Assembly (NCBI GenBank): GCA_935421135.1
Contig: OW285191.1
Coordinates: forward strand, 17,934,700 to 17,998,699
Length of the DNA stretch: 64,000 bases
Origin: Bugulina stolonifera
Taxonomy: Eukaryota > Bryozoa > Gymnolaemata > Cheilostomatida > Bugulidae
Reading direction: 5' to 3'
A program made the translations under genes and the position numbers. This document shows, piece by piece, positions 38,101 through 49,085 of the stretch (its first letter is position 1; each line of letters begins with the position of its first letter). The notes beneath the pieces were generated by a model that was not told the DNA's origin, ran no database searches, and saw only the letters and a program-made list of their open reading frames with translations.

Positions 38101-41100
38101 TATGTCATATACATGTATAAACCGTCCCTTGTATATGTACATCATCTGAAGGTCGTTTATACTGGATCTGTCTCTGGTGTTGGATTACAGAGGATGTTAG
38201 CTGGTGCTGGGGTCATCCCTACACGCACCTTGTGGGTCTCTACGACATGATGTGTTATTGTCCAATCAGTGATCAGCTGCAATCTCTCTTGTTGGAGGAA
38301 GAAAAATAAAATAATGTTAATTATAAAGTGTTATAATTTGTACTTTTAGATGCATTATGGGTGTAATCCACAGCACCTGGTGCTGACAGATCCGACCGTG
38401 TGTTCTGTATTTGACACTAGGTCAAGGTCGTGTGGTGTAGATCTGTTCGAGGTTCCATCCAATAAGTTACTGCACATGGAGGAACGGCTGATCACATCTG
38501 TGCAGGCTAAGGACTTCACTCACTATATTCTAGCACAGCACACTCTCTTAGGGGTGGACGAGAGGTTCCCCAAGTATGTTGACATTCTTGTTATGGTCAT
38601 TAAGCTAATCTTTACATTCAATATGCTACATGTACGTGTAGACAACTCCCTGGTATGTGCATCGTTTATTCATTGCCTACTCTGTGTTGGTATTACCTGT
38701 CTGTTGCCCTAGTTCCATATAAATTGTATTATAATTATCATAGTATGGTTCTCACACTCATGTTATATATGGTTATTCCCCACCCCTTTAAGATGTTGTA
38801 TATTGTGTTTATTTGCTACTCCTTTAATATGCTATATCTGGTTATTCAGGTATCCAGTCATCTATCAGCTTTTACCTGCCCTGGCTTGGCCAATGCTCAT
38901 TAACCAAACTACAATCAATTCACAAACTGATCTCCTATTGGTTGGTTGCCCAACCAATCAGGAAGTATTCTCAATGATTGCCAAGAATTCAGAATCTGGG
39001 TTTAAGACCACACCCATATGGAAATGTAGCCAGGTAAGACCACACCCATATGGAAATGTAGCCAGGTAAGACCACACCCATATGGAAATGTAGCCAGGTA
39101 AGACCACACCCATATGGAAATGTAGCCAGGTAAGACCACACCCATATGGAAGTGTAGCCAGGTAAGACCACACCCATATGGAAATGTAGCCAGGTAAGAC
39201 CACACCCATATGGAAATGTAGCCAGGTAATACCACACCCATATAGAAGTTTAATCAGGTAAGGGATTCAGATAGTTGCAAATTCTGCTTCTGTGCATGTG
39301 TTAGCCTTAGTGGTATAACGTGTACTCATTGTGACTGTAGCCCAGTGATATCAGCTACTTTCGTGACACCGTCCCTTCTACCTCAGAAAGAATTGCTATA
39401 AAGCAGAGACTACAGGCTGGTTTATTGGGTTTGACTGCCACCCAACAGGATGATAGTGAGAACTTCACAGTACACATGCTCACAGGTGAGTTGGTGTCAC
39501 ATGCACGCAGGTGAGTTTTGAGACGTGCTCGCAGGTTAAACGAACTAACCGGCTCTGTGTATTGACTTAGCCAGTGTATATTGTCAGCAGGATGAATACT
39601 TGTATACATAGACATGTATCTGTGCAGGTAAAGGGGATCTGTTTCAACAAACATATATAAATGAGAGTGCAGAAGGCAGCGGTTTACCTGCGGATAGTCT
39701 GAGAGATGTGGCTCACTCAGCAGGGCCTAGACTGAGTGAAGCAGACACAGTAGATGTACCTGCATGTGTCACAGATAGATGCAGAACCTGGTAAAGCTTA
39801 TAACTACTCTACCATTTATTGGTGTATAATGTTTAGTAGCCCTAGTAGACTAGCTTTAGGTAAAACTTTAGCAGATGAAGTCTTCTCTTGGATTCTGGTG
39901 TCAGACAACTCCAAAATATAGCAGGCTAAACCATTATAATATTGTTTATGTTGCTGTAGCAGCTGCCCTTAACCTGTTGACCACAGAGCTTTTGATACTA
40001 CATTACTATGGGTTGATTGTCTTTATATAGTATAATGTAATGTGGTAGGAGTGATTAGTCTACATGTACCTCTCTAACCCGTTTATTATGAATATAGGTA
40101 TAGTAGTTGTAAAGTAGCTGAACCTAGCATGGGTTCTGACATCTCTCCACCGCCCATCCTGATAGAGAAGAGTAGCCTGCTCCAAGCCTACCAACTATGT
40201 GCCATGTGTAATGGAGATCAGTCTCGTAGCATCCAATTAGCATCAGAGGTTGACAACTTACAGTAAGTCTGATATCTGTTGTATGTATGGAATATGGCAT
40301 TACTGATAGTCAGTGTGCGTTGATTACAGCGGTATATTGAGTTGTTAGTTGTCATGTAATAGGATGGGAGTGTTTAGACTAAGATATCAATGTTCTCTCT
40401 AAACCTCATACATGATACACTGTGTGAGGTTGGACTTAGAATATCAGCATTAACTGTGTAATATGTATTTATTCAGGTGCCTCGTGTGTGGATTGACTGT
40501 CGAACAGACCAAGTCCTTGTTGTCTAGCCACAGAGCTAAAACATACTGTAAGATTGGGGAGGAAGAGGTGCCAAATCCCACCCAACTAGATGATTTTGAC
40601 CCGGCTGAGAGTGCTGGTACCGATGCTAACAGCAAACTACTTTTACAGGTAAGATCTGACAACTCCTAATTACCAGTTGTATTTATATAATGGTAGGAAT
40701 ACAAACATATTATATATTTAATTATGTACAGATTGTCTTTACCTTCTTCCCTGGATATCATTTGCTGGTAATATTATTAAGAATGTAGACATTTGTGTTA
40801 GGATTAGGAATAATGTGTACATGAGTCATCTAGGGGTTCACAACTCCTCCAGTTCCATCAGTGAAGAACCCACATACACTTTGTTGGTAGTGTACCCACA
40901 TACACTTTGTTGGTAGTGTAGCTTGACTAATACATATATGAACAGGAAGCAGGTTCTTATAACTGATGTAGTTGTGGCATTCAGCTGCTGGATTCTGAAC
41001 ATTACATGACACTGTTGTAGTTATACTCTCCTGTATATTCTGTTTGTTTGTTTGATTTCATTGAATGAGTTGCATAATTATAATGAAAATAAATAATAGA

Positions 41101-42294
41101 AAAATGTTGATTAGCTGACTGTACTTTCCTGTAGTTATGGAAAGGGGGTGACATTGAGGCAGTGCTGACTGACAGAGACAGGGAGTGGGACAGCAGAAGA
41201 GAGAGAATGCAGAGGAAGGCAGCTGGTGAAGGGTACGTTGAACATGGATGTAGCCATGGTAGCCATAGTAACAGTAATGGACTATATATGGTCATGGTAA
41301 CCATAGTAACAGTAGTGGACTATATTTTGTCATGGTAACCATAGTAACGGTAGTAGACTATATATCATGAAGGTAATCATAGTAACAGTAGTGGACTATA
41401 TGTCGTCAAGGTAACCATAGTAACAGTAGTGGACTATGTGGTCATAGCATCACGTGTGTAGACTGTAAATGGTGCATAATTTAGCACTAATTATTTTTTA
41501 TTATTATGGTGTGTGTTGTATACACATGTATCTGCTGTAGTGTCACATGTCTATGAACAGTGCATCTTGTAGTGTTACATATTTATATATTGTTGTGTGA
41601 CGTGTGTATGCACATGAGCGGTATATCATATCGTGGCTTCACACGTATTGCTGTTTTCTACAGGTCAGTGAATTTTGGAGCATTTGATGGTCTCTCCTCA
41701 CTCTCATCTGTGAGTGGGAGGAGCCTCTCAAGACGATCCGTCTATTCCTCTGCCTCGAGGTTCTCCCTAAGTAAGCAGAAGAAGAGGCCACCATCTGTTA
41801 TCTCTTCACCAGGTTTTAGGTCACCCAAACATGACCCTAGGGTAAGCAGCCTGCCTAATTAATCAGTTTTATAAAATACTTCAACAGGAAGTGATGTATA
41901 GTAAGGTATAGTAATACCAGTAGTCAGGTATAGTAATACCAGTAGTAAGGTATAGTAACACCAGTAGTAAGGTATAGTAACACCAGTAGTAAGGTATAGT
42001 AACACCAGTAGTAAGGTGATGACTTATAGTAGGTATAGTAACACCAGTAGTAAGGCGATGTACATGTATAGTAAGGTATAGTAATACCAGTGGTAAGGTG
42101 ATGTACATGTATAGTAAGGTATCCTATATGCACTGTAGAGAAGTCAAGGTGCTCTGAGTGATGAGGAGGAAAATATAATGAGTTCCACTCTTCCAGCTAG
42201 AATGTGGGAGACTCCACCACCCACTCTATTCACCCCCACAGCACTTACTGCCAGGAAAAACAAATCCAAAAAGAAGGGCGCCAAAGGATTTTAG
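35108..42294 (+). CDS. TAF1C: TATA-box-binding-protein-associated factor, RNA polymerase I subunit C
   Basis: Seventeen exons: 35108-35278, 35595-35738, 36026-36194, 36528-36601, 36846-36988, 37101-37239, 37436-37551, 37777-38008, 38350-38573, 38850-39033, 39341-39485, 39628-39790, 40098-40262, 40477-40648, 41135-41232, 41664-41841, 42139-42294. They total 2673 nt (890 residues), close to the 869 of human TAF1C. TAF1C belongs to SL1/TIF-IB, which places TBP on rDNA promoters and recruits polymerase I in the nucleolus. I recognise the mid-protein propeller-like region (HPQ/NPQHLVLTDPTVCSVFDTR, then LLGVDERFPKYPVIYQLLP), the ERIAIKQRLQAGLLGLTA segment, and a Ser-rich basic tail ending KKKGAKGF, comparable to the human ...KKPRMGF end. 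A CxxC-x18-CxxC pair (exons 13-14) is an oddity. ATG 35108 is the first in frame after a likely leader acceptor. Confidence 0.85.
37240..37308 (+). repeat. 34-bp tandem duplication spanning the TAF1C exon 6 splice donor
   Basis: Exon 6 ends ...AACAGTAGCACAG|GTACGT at 37239. The following 34 bp end in the same AGCAGTAGCACAG|GTACGT at 37273, and a second unit (37274-37308) follows with a decayed end. Use of the second donor would add 34 nt and shift the frame. Confidence 0.9.
39034..39257 (+). repeat. 32-bp array replicating the TAF1C exon 10 splice donor, 7 intronic copies
   Basis: The last 30 bases of exon 10 plus the donor (AATGTAGCCAG|GTAAGACC) are repeated seven times head to tail in the intron, giving eight CAG|GTAA donors at 39033, 39065, 39097, 39129, 39161, 39193, 39225 and 39257. 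The first gives a full-length frame. Reading past it meets TAA at the next unit boundary, and single-unit inclusion (32 nt) shifts the frame. Confidence 0.95.
40869..40920. repeat. 26-bp perfect tandem duplication
   Basis: Two identical copies of CCCACATACACTTTGTTGGT plus AGTGTA in a TAF1C intron. No exon boundary is involved. Confidence 0.9.
41255..41440. repeat. Tandem array of about 38 bp units, 5 copies
   Basis: The units contain CATGGTAACCATAGTAACAG and TAGTGGACTATAT. The array lies in the TAF1C intron, starting about 20 bp after the exon 15 donor but not including it. The CATGGTAACCATAG segment is itself nearly palindromic. Confidence 0.85.
41905..42120. repeat. 22-bp imperfect minisatellite
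   Basis: The unit is close to AAGGTATAGTAACACCAGTAGT, about nine irregular copies, in the last TAF1C intron just upstream of the acceptor for the final exon. Confidence 0.85.
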
Positions 42295-42939
42295 AGTAGT
42301 ATATACCTGTACATACACATACATGGACGTGTATTTTGTACATAAGAAATGTGTATTATACAATTATAGTATGTATATGGTGATGTATATGTTTTGTATA
42401 TAAACTTAGATACTATTTATCAATAATATAAAGCTGTATCCCATCTCCTCTACATATCTATTCACCAAATATAACAAGGGTTCAATTAAACAACGTTAAT
42501 ATAAATAACAACATTAATGAAAGCATAATTAACAGTGGATTGTAAATTAGATTATTTTGTGGGCTAGGAACCAAATAGCATGGCTAGCCCAAATCACAGA
42601 TAATATATATTGTTAAAGTGTAAAGATGAAACCCAGTGCTCTCTATAACAAGTGTACATAACCAACAGTATTATTAGGATTGGAATGGGTAATGTAAGAT
42701 TCAGCGGCTGTTCTGTACACATATGGCTGGTAAATCATAATAATATGGAACAATACAAGCACTTGCAACAACAATGGTTTGGTACAAGATGTTTGAAAAG
42801 AGAGGACAACTCCATTATAACTGTGGTCACACTACATGTGCTATTAAAAGGTCGCTACATGTATGCGTATTATTATTATTTTAGTATAATACTATGAAAA
42901 AAATGGAAACTCCAATTATGCAAAATTAATGGAATCAAC
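42295..42939. other. Convergent spacer between TAF1C and the glutaredoxin-DEP-DUF547 gene
   Basis: Holds the two 3' UTRs. AATATAAAG near 42426 could serve as a variant poly(A) signal for TAF1C. One GACAACTCC motif is at 42805. No exon seen. Confidence 0.5.
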
Positions 42940-43021
42940 CGTGACCTAACTATTGACTGACCAATCATGATGGGAACTGGGTGACCTAGCTATTTACTGA
43001 CCAATCATATGGTAGGAACTG
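42940..43021. repeat. Tandem duplication of the terminal coding segment and stop of the Grx-DEP-DUF547 gene
   Basis: Unit 42980-43021 contains the last codons (QFLPYDWSVNS, stop) and the sequence just after. Unit 42940-42979 directly downstream repeats it with a few substitutions and a 2-bp loss. Only the exon-proximal copy is translated. Confidence 0.88.
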
Positions 43022-46000
43022 AACTTTGTATCCGCCTTCATTGATCAGTTTCTGCAACTTGTCTTTCTTCTCGGAAGGACCCATGTTGGCACATATCCAG
43101 CCAATAAGCTATAAGATACAAGATCGCTATTATTTATGTTATGGATCAATTCATTTACTAAGTAGGCAGTGGATAATTTATCTGATGAAATGCTTCTAAA
43201 ACCATGTTATCCTGCTAGTTATCTGACTCACCGAACTGTCTGTACCACCAAAGTCTTCCTTATACCACTGAAATATCTTAGATACTGATACGTTCTTTCT
43301 ATCTATGTCAACTGCTACATCATCACCTTCCATAAACGCTTGAGCTGCTGTCTGGAGCTGTTAGTAGAATATGAAACCACATACCCTATACATGTACTCA
43401 TAATGTACATGTATATTATACTATTAATATATTATCTATACTATAAATGAGCACACTAAATACTCAGCATGAGTACATAACTGCTTCACCACTAGATATT
43501 AATGTGCGACTAACTTTATGTTGTTCTTCCAAAGTGAAGTAAGGTATCCATGTAATCGTAACTCCAAACATGACCGTGTCATTTTGTAGAGTAGATACAA
43601 CGTAACACCCCACTCCAAAGGTTTTCTGAGTGTTATATCAATCTAACCTTCACCAAATGTGCTATGTTTATGACAAACCTGGTCCATTATTCCATCAGCT
43701 GAGTATGTCTTAATGGGAGGACAACTCTTGGCCCCGCATACAAGTGCAAAGTGTATCAAAGGTTCATGCTGTTTCAGGGCTACCGTAAACCTTGCCTCAG
43801 ATGTGCTAAATGGTCTGCATATCATTCCTAAAGTACAGATAACATGCTATTCAACCAACAAGCTTCCTTCATTAATCAAGTAATATTAAATCTAGACAGT
43901 TTAACATATGGCGTGTCTCTAGTAAAAAAAATTGTGGGCAAGTTAGCAATATTCAAATGTTAATATGTGATTGACTGATATATCTTACCTACTCCTTTCC
44001 TATTGGCTCTCAGTACCCCATTCTCAATATCCTGTAAGGAATACGTCTCTCCTCCAATTATGTATTTCACATTGTTGAAGAACTACAAGATACCATAACA
44101 GATGAATTGCCTATTTTCACACATACAGTATGTTGGCATCACCTGGGGCTGGGACTCGATAATTTAGCCTTAAGAACGAATAAAAGGTACAGAATATTTA
44201 GGGACAATAACAAGTAGGGTAACACAGAAACACAAGTATGAAGTTTACCTTGTATCGCTGCCACATGTTTGTAGGCGGACCTCTCACTACATTAGCATGC
44301 ACTACCAAAGCATTATAGACATTGATGAAGAAAGCCAACTTCTCTTCTCTTGATGCCAACTCAATCTGTACTCTGTGTAACTGTAGACTGAGCTTCTCAT
44401 ACACTTTAAACTCCGCACTCTGGGCAATACCAGCATAGTCCACCTTCTACAATATAAAGTTAACTCATGGAGAGACTGGCATAGTTCACTATCTCAACAA
44501 GTCAGCAAACCAAAGTATTTTCTCACATAAACAGGTGTGTAGGGACAGAGCATGATAGCATATGTATGTATGGGTGCATCCACCTCAGGTAGATGTATGC
44601 TAACAGCCTTATAAAGAGAGACTATCCACATGCACATTGTATGTGCTCTTGTAGGATAGTCATACATGTATCTACATGTAAACACATACCTTGCCATCAT
44701 CTGAGAGGTAAATATTGTAGATTTTAAGTATCAGTTTCCTTAATTCTTCCCCCAGTTCATTCACTGCAACAAAAACAACCAATAGAACAGACCAACTACA
44801 AGTAACAACCAATCACTATAATTATGTATATACTAGCATATCAACACTCCCATGTGATCCGTTCATCAGGTATTGGTGAAATATATATACATGTACATTG
44901 TATATACACACACGCCCACCTACACATGTACTCATGCACAAGTATACCAGTATATAGTAGTAACCACAACCAACCAGATTTAGTCTGACAGCTAGAAGGA
45001 TCCCCTTGGTTGAGGGCACCAGAGTCATAGTCTTCCAGCAATCTGTACAGCTTATCAGAGTTTGTGAAGCCTTGCTGGTGCTTCACCTCACAGATATAGT
45101 GATGGTTAAGGAGATGTTGACCTTGTGCTATGGCAGCGCTCTCATCTACAGGAAGGGGGCAGAGGAGGTGCAACACAAATAGCAGTTCAAGATGTATGGT
45201 AGGATGTGGGACAAAATGTGCTCTGGTAGTCAACAAAGGAGAGGAATTAGTTAAAGACAATAACAATATACACCTTCTCATACCAACACTCATACGCTTA
45301 GCTAACATCATTATCAGAGGTACACACACCGAGTGAACTATAGATATCAATCCATTTCTTGTCGCCAGGAGTTGTGCCCTCATTTTATAGAGGGAGGACA
45401 ACTCCACACCACAACATATAATTAACCACATGTCAACAAACCCATGCCCTTATTTTCCTTCATATAAGAGACAAAGTCTTTCCCTGTAAATGTTTTCTTG
45501 TGTCTAAATATTCCACTCCAGTGATCTTCAATAATACCATAGGCCTTGATCTCCTCCACCAACCTGGAGTGCTCATCGGGTTCACAGACTAGATTTCCTT
45601 CATTGGAACCTAAACATGAGCAGGTAACTCTATACTGACATAGTATTACATAAAGTGAGCATCACGTGTTTCATAGAAGGTATTTGACCAAATGCTTAGT
45701 TGGGTTGATAATCCATTAAGTACTCTTTCACAGTACTAAGAAAACAATACAAGATAAGCAAACACTCACCTCCTTCAAGTGTCATCTCAGAGTCTGATAT
45801 TTTGAGAGTGTCATCAGGTAAGGCAGGTGCCCCATCACCAGGTGGAGTACTACGAATGAGTTCGACAAGCTGATTCCATTTTCCCTCATCTTTGATCTAT
45901 GTTTTAAACATTAAAACTTGATTATTAAACCTAATTTGACTCAGAAATTTGATTTGTAAATGTGTCAGACAGTACGAACATTTTGCCTGTCTTTGCTAAC

Positions 46001-46408
46001 AACATACAAATTACGATGCTAATTTGGACACACCATTAGTCATACTTTTCAACATTTTTAAGTTTGTACAGACCGAATAGTAAAAAGAAGGCAGCGAATG
46101 ATTGCTTTATTAGGAGCTTAAAGTTAATTTATTTTGAAAACTTTTTAGAGCAAATGATTGATGGGTAGGTTACTCACCACCTCTTGCAGCTCCACGTTGC
46201 CACCAACATACACATCATTGAAAAATATCTGTGGAACAGTAGACTTCCCAGTCCTCTCTTTTACTTCCTCTCTGACAGAGGGGGCATATTTGTCCACACT
46301 GATATCAGTGAATGGGATGTCTTTGGTTCTCAAGGTGTGCTTTGCTGCTTTGCAGTGAGCACATCCCATTAAAGAGTATATGGTTACCCGTCCTTGGAAA
46401 TGCTCCAT
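42986..46408 (-). CDS. Glutaredoxin-DEP-DUF547 protein
   Basis: Ten exons on the minus strand: 46408-46178, 45896-45770, 45609-45442, 45145-44975, 44763-44690, 44446-44249, 44082-43989, 43827-43679, 43357-43232, 43108-42986. They total 1461 nt (486 residues) and all phases agree. Residues 1-80 are a glutaredoxin/thioredoxin fold with a CAHC active site, the TVPQIFFND cis-proline loop and GGNVEL. A DEP domain follows across exons 3-4 (FTGKDFVSYMKEN ... YICEVKHQQGF ... LYRLLED), then a DUF547 domain (FFINVYNALVVHA; LIHFALVCGAKSCPP; VSKIFQWYKEDFG). The architecture is a known but functionally uncharacterised combination; thiol-disulfide exchange is likely from the motif, and membrane or G-protein targeting by DEP is speculative. 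Two donors (GTTTGT after 45442, GTTGGT after 44975) are weak. The ATG at 46408 sits in a good context. Confidence 0.9.
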
Positions 46409-48965
46409 GGCTCTTTTCAAAACAATTAATACAAGCTACAGTGTGCTGTGGATTAATCACATAGAAACTTGACAAATTAAAAACAGACTACTAAATAACA
46501 TATTTTACTATTTCAAAATCTGGTAAAACTTCTGAGCTTACTACAAAAACAGATGGACTCTCATACTAATTGTCCCTACCGCTAAGCAATAAACCACAGC
46601 TATCTCAACTTTTATAAAAGAAAGCAGAGGAACTCCGAATGATAGCAGATCCCATCACCTTTTTCTACTCAAAGATAAAGTGTAGATGAAAAGGCCTATT
46701 AAAATATAGAGTTGATTAAGTTAATGTATGTAGCCAATATGGTGAAGTGTCATTAAAGTGGTTGTAGACTAGTTAGGTAAAGCAACTACATTGTATAAAA
46801 CTGCGCTACATGCTGAAGCAGAGTAACTTTAAATAGCCTTTTTCTTCGCAGAAACTGAAACAGTAGAATCTTTCTCATCTATACTTCATTGATTAATAAC
46901 CCTCACCCCTAAACCACACACGAGCCTAAGGATTTAAAGCTGTCTAAATTTCTCCACTACTGCATCTATCAGGAGACTAAAACTTTAGGTCAATAGGCCA
47001 ACAGCCTTCACTCAACTTACTCGAAGTAATATTTACACTGGACGGCCCTAAAGGGAAAAAAAGGCTGTGTTGCATGTCGCTTATGGGTTTAACAGTTTGT
47101 AGACAATAGTTTTACTGACCTGAGCACTAATATAACTAATAAATAAAAAAATCAATGGCAGCTGATTAGAGCAATAATTATTTTTCATAAATAGCCTGTA
47201 TTGACTGAACAAAAATACAAATTATGCATCCAAGTAGAGAATACAGTTGGCTAAAAATTCGAACCATAAACTCAAATTGGAACTAATACAAATAAATAGA
47301 ATTCAAAAATATTAATATAAATATTGTCGCGTCATGAGAGATAGTAAATTCTTCGACAATTTTCATTACTTCAAAGTGGTACAATAACAATGTTATTGTA
47401 CCACTTTGCATTACTTGGATTTACACAAATTCCAATTGTTTCCTGATTAGATGATGAGGCACCTTAGAAGACAGCCCTACCACACCTTCGCTCAATGTAG
47501 GAGGCATGGCTAAACGGTCGTCCGATTCCAGTAAATGTTTTTGTATGTTATGGCAAACAGCAAGGCGCCTCATAATTGGATAATTATCAACTAATAACAA
47601 AGCGGTTAAAATCGGTGCGACAGTGAGACAACAACTCTGCACTACTTACAGTAAATAGAATTGGTATTATTGATTAACCATGTGATGGCTGGAGGTTGAA
47701 ATTATTCCATTGAACTAAATTATAATTTGTATACAGACAATATGGCAGCCACCACCCCACAAAATGTCTGAGCTACACTATTATTAGGGGGGAGTCTGCC
47801 TTGCCCACATCCACTACGCTAGGCACATAGTACAATGTATGCACTATTTGGGTCTCCAATCTGTTGGGATTAAACAAGACATGCTGTTTAAAAGGTTCGG
47901 ATAACAGTGTATTTAACAGGTGAAGACATATAAATGGAACAACTTCAACTGTTTCTTTTTGTTTACATTAGATCAACGAAATAGTACATCAACAAATAGC
48001 ATATTCTCCTATAATATTATCCTACTATCATATCACGTATACAGATAATATCTAACAGCTACTGACAACAACTATAATATCCATTGGAGTCTGAAGAGAT
48101 TCAGATTAGCTAAGTATGGGAGATACAAGTAGGCATAGAAAAAGAGTCTTGTTTACATTGATAAAATGTAGAGGAATAATAGGATAAGTAGCTAAACAAA
48201 AGGAGCCTACCTAAAACGTACTATAATAGTAGGTAGATTATTATGGTGTATAAGAAAATAAATATATGAAACAAAATTGCCATTAAAACATCCATGCATA
48301 TAACTGTATAAACGGTCCACTACACCACGAAAGTCAACACATTGATCAGTCAATCCAATTCTATATTCTGTACATTCAGAATAAGTGACTAGTTAATTGT
48401 ACATTTACAAAGTGTTGGATTCATTGCTGTGGCCAGGAAGCTGTCCATGATTAATTTGATCATCCTAATTGTTAGTCATATTGGACATAAAGCACCGTAA
48501 GAGTATATTATAGTCAGCCAGTAACCAAATTCAATGGTGTAGCTAGCTCAAAGATTGTAGAAAGTTCAATTAGGCTTAAGATTTACCCTCCCTGTTCTCC
48601 ACCACTAAAAATTTATATTACAGCTATTTCAGCCCTTTTACTAAAGCTGTAGACCACACTTTATTATAGTCAGACCACATCTAGGCCAGGTTGTATCTAG
48701 GGCTGGGAGGGTCTAGGCCAGAGAGCTCATACCACCACTCAATCAATCAGAATGCCCTTGCAGTTGTAACATAGTACTTGGTAGGCTGAACGGGCCACCC
48801 ATGAGAGATCATATTTTCACATTGCAGCCAATGAGATCATAAAAACTAAAAGCACAGTAGTACAAAGTGCATGTACATACATCATATTCAATGCTATTAA
48901 CTAGCAAATAGACATAAGATCTAGAAATGATTTCACAAGAAACGCATGTGACCATGTTTCTGCGT
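46409..48965. other. Intergenic region between the Grx-DEP-DUF547 gene and EHMT
   Basis: About 2.5 kb upstream of the glutaredoxin gene and downstream of EHMT; it should hold the former's promoter and the latter's 3' UTR. Apart from the 37-bp palindromic insertion at 47372-47408 I see no definable element or exon. Confidence 0.5.
47372..47408. mobile_element. 37-bp palindromic micro-insertion with 8-bp target duplication
   Basis: Perfect 18-bp inverted arms (CAAAGTGGTACAATAACA at 47372-47389 and its complement at 47391-47408) with a single A between. The palindrome is flanked directly by CATTACTT at 47364-47371 and again at 47409-47416. An 8-bp target duplication with CAAAG ends (fitting YARNG) is what a hAT transposase leaves, so this looks like an element reduced to its two terminal repeats. 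Confidence 0.85.
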
Positions 48966-49085
48966 CAGTGTCCACTACTTCAGTGTCCACTACCTCAGTG
49001 TCCACTACCTCAGTGTTTACTACCTCAGTGTTTACTACCTCAGTGTTTACTACCTCAGTGTCCACTACCTCAGTGTCCACTAACT
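48966..49085. repeat. 15-bp array spanning the EHMT stop codon, 8 copies
   Basis: Eight contiguous CAGTGTCCACTACCT-like units. The EHMT stop (49082-49080, TAG on the minus strand) and the preceding codon lie inside the first unit read from the gene. Because the unit is 15 bp, every downstream copy repeats an in-frame TAG. Confidence 0.93.

Noticed and set aside
38150..38330. Extra TAF1C exon with a Trp-rich open frame
   Set aside because: Exons 8 (ending 38008) and 9 (starting 38350) join in phase and give continuous TAF1C-like sequence without it.
43170..43200. Second hammerhead from a CTGATGA word near 43180
   Set aside because: No stem II followed by GAAA and no stem I partner.
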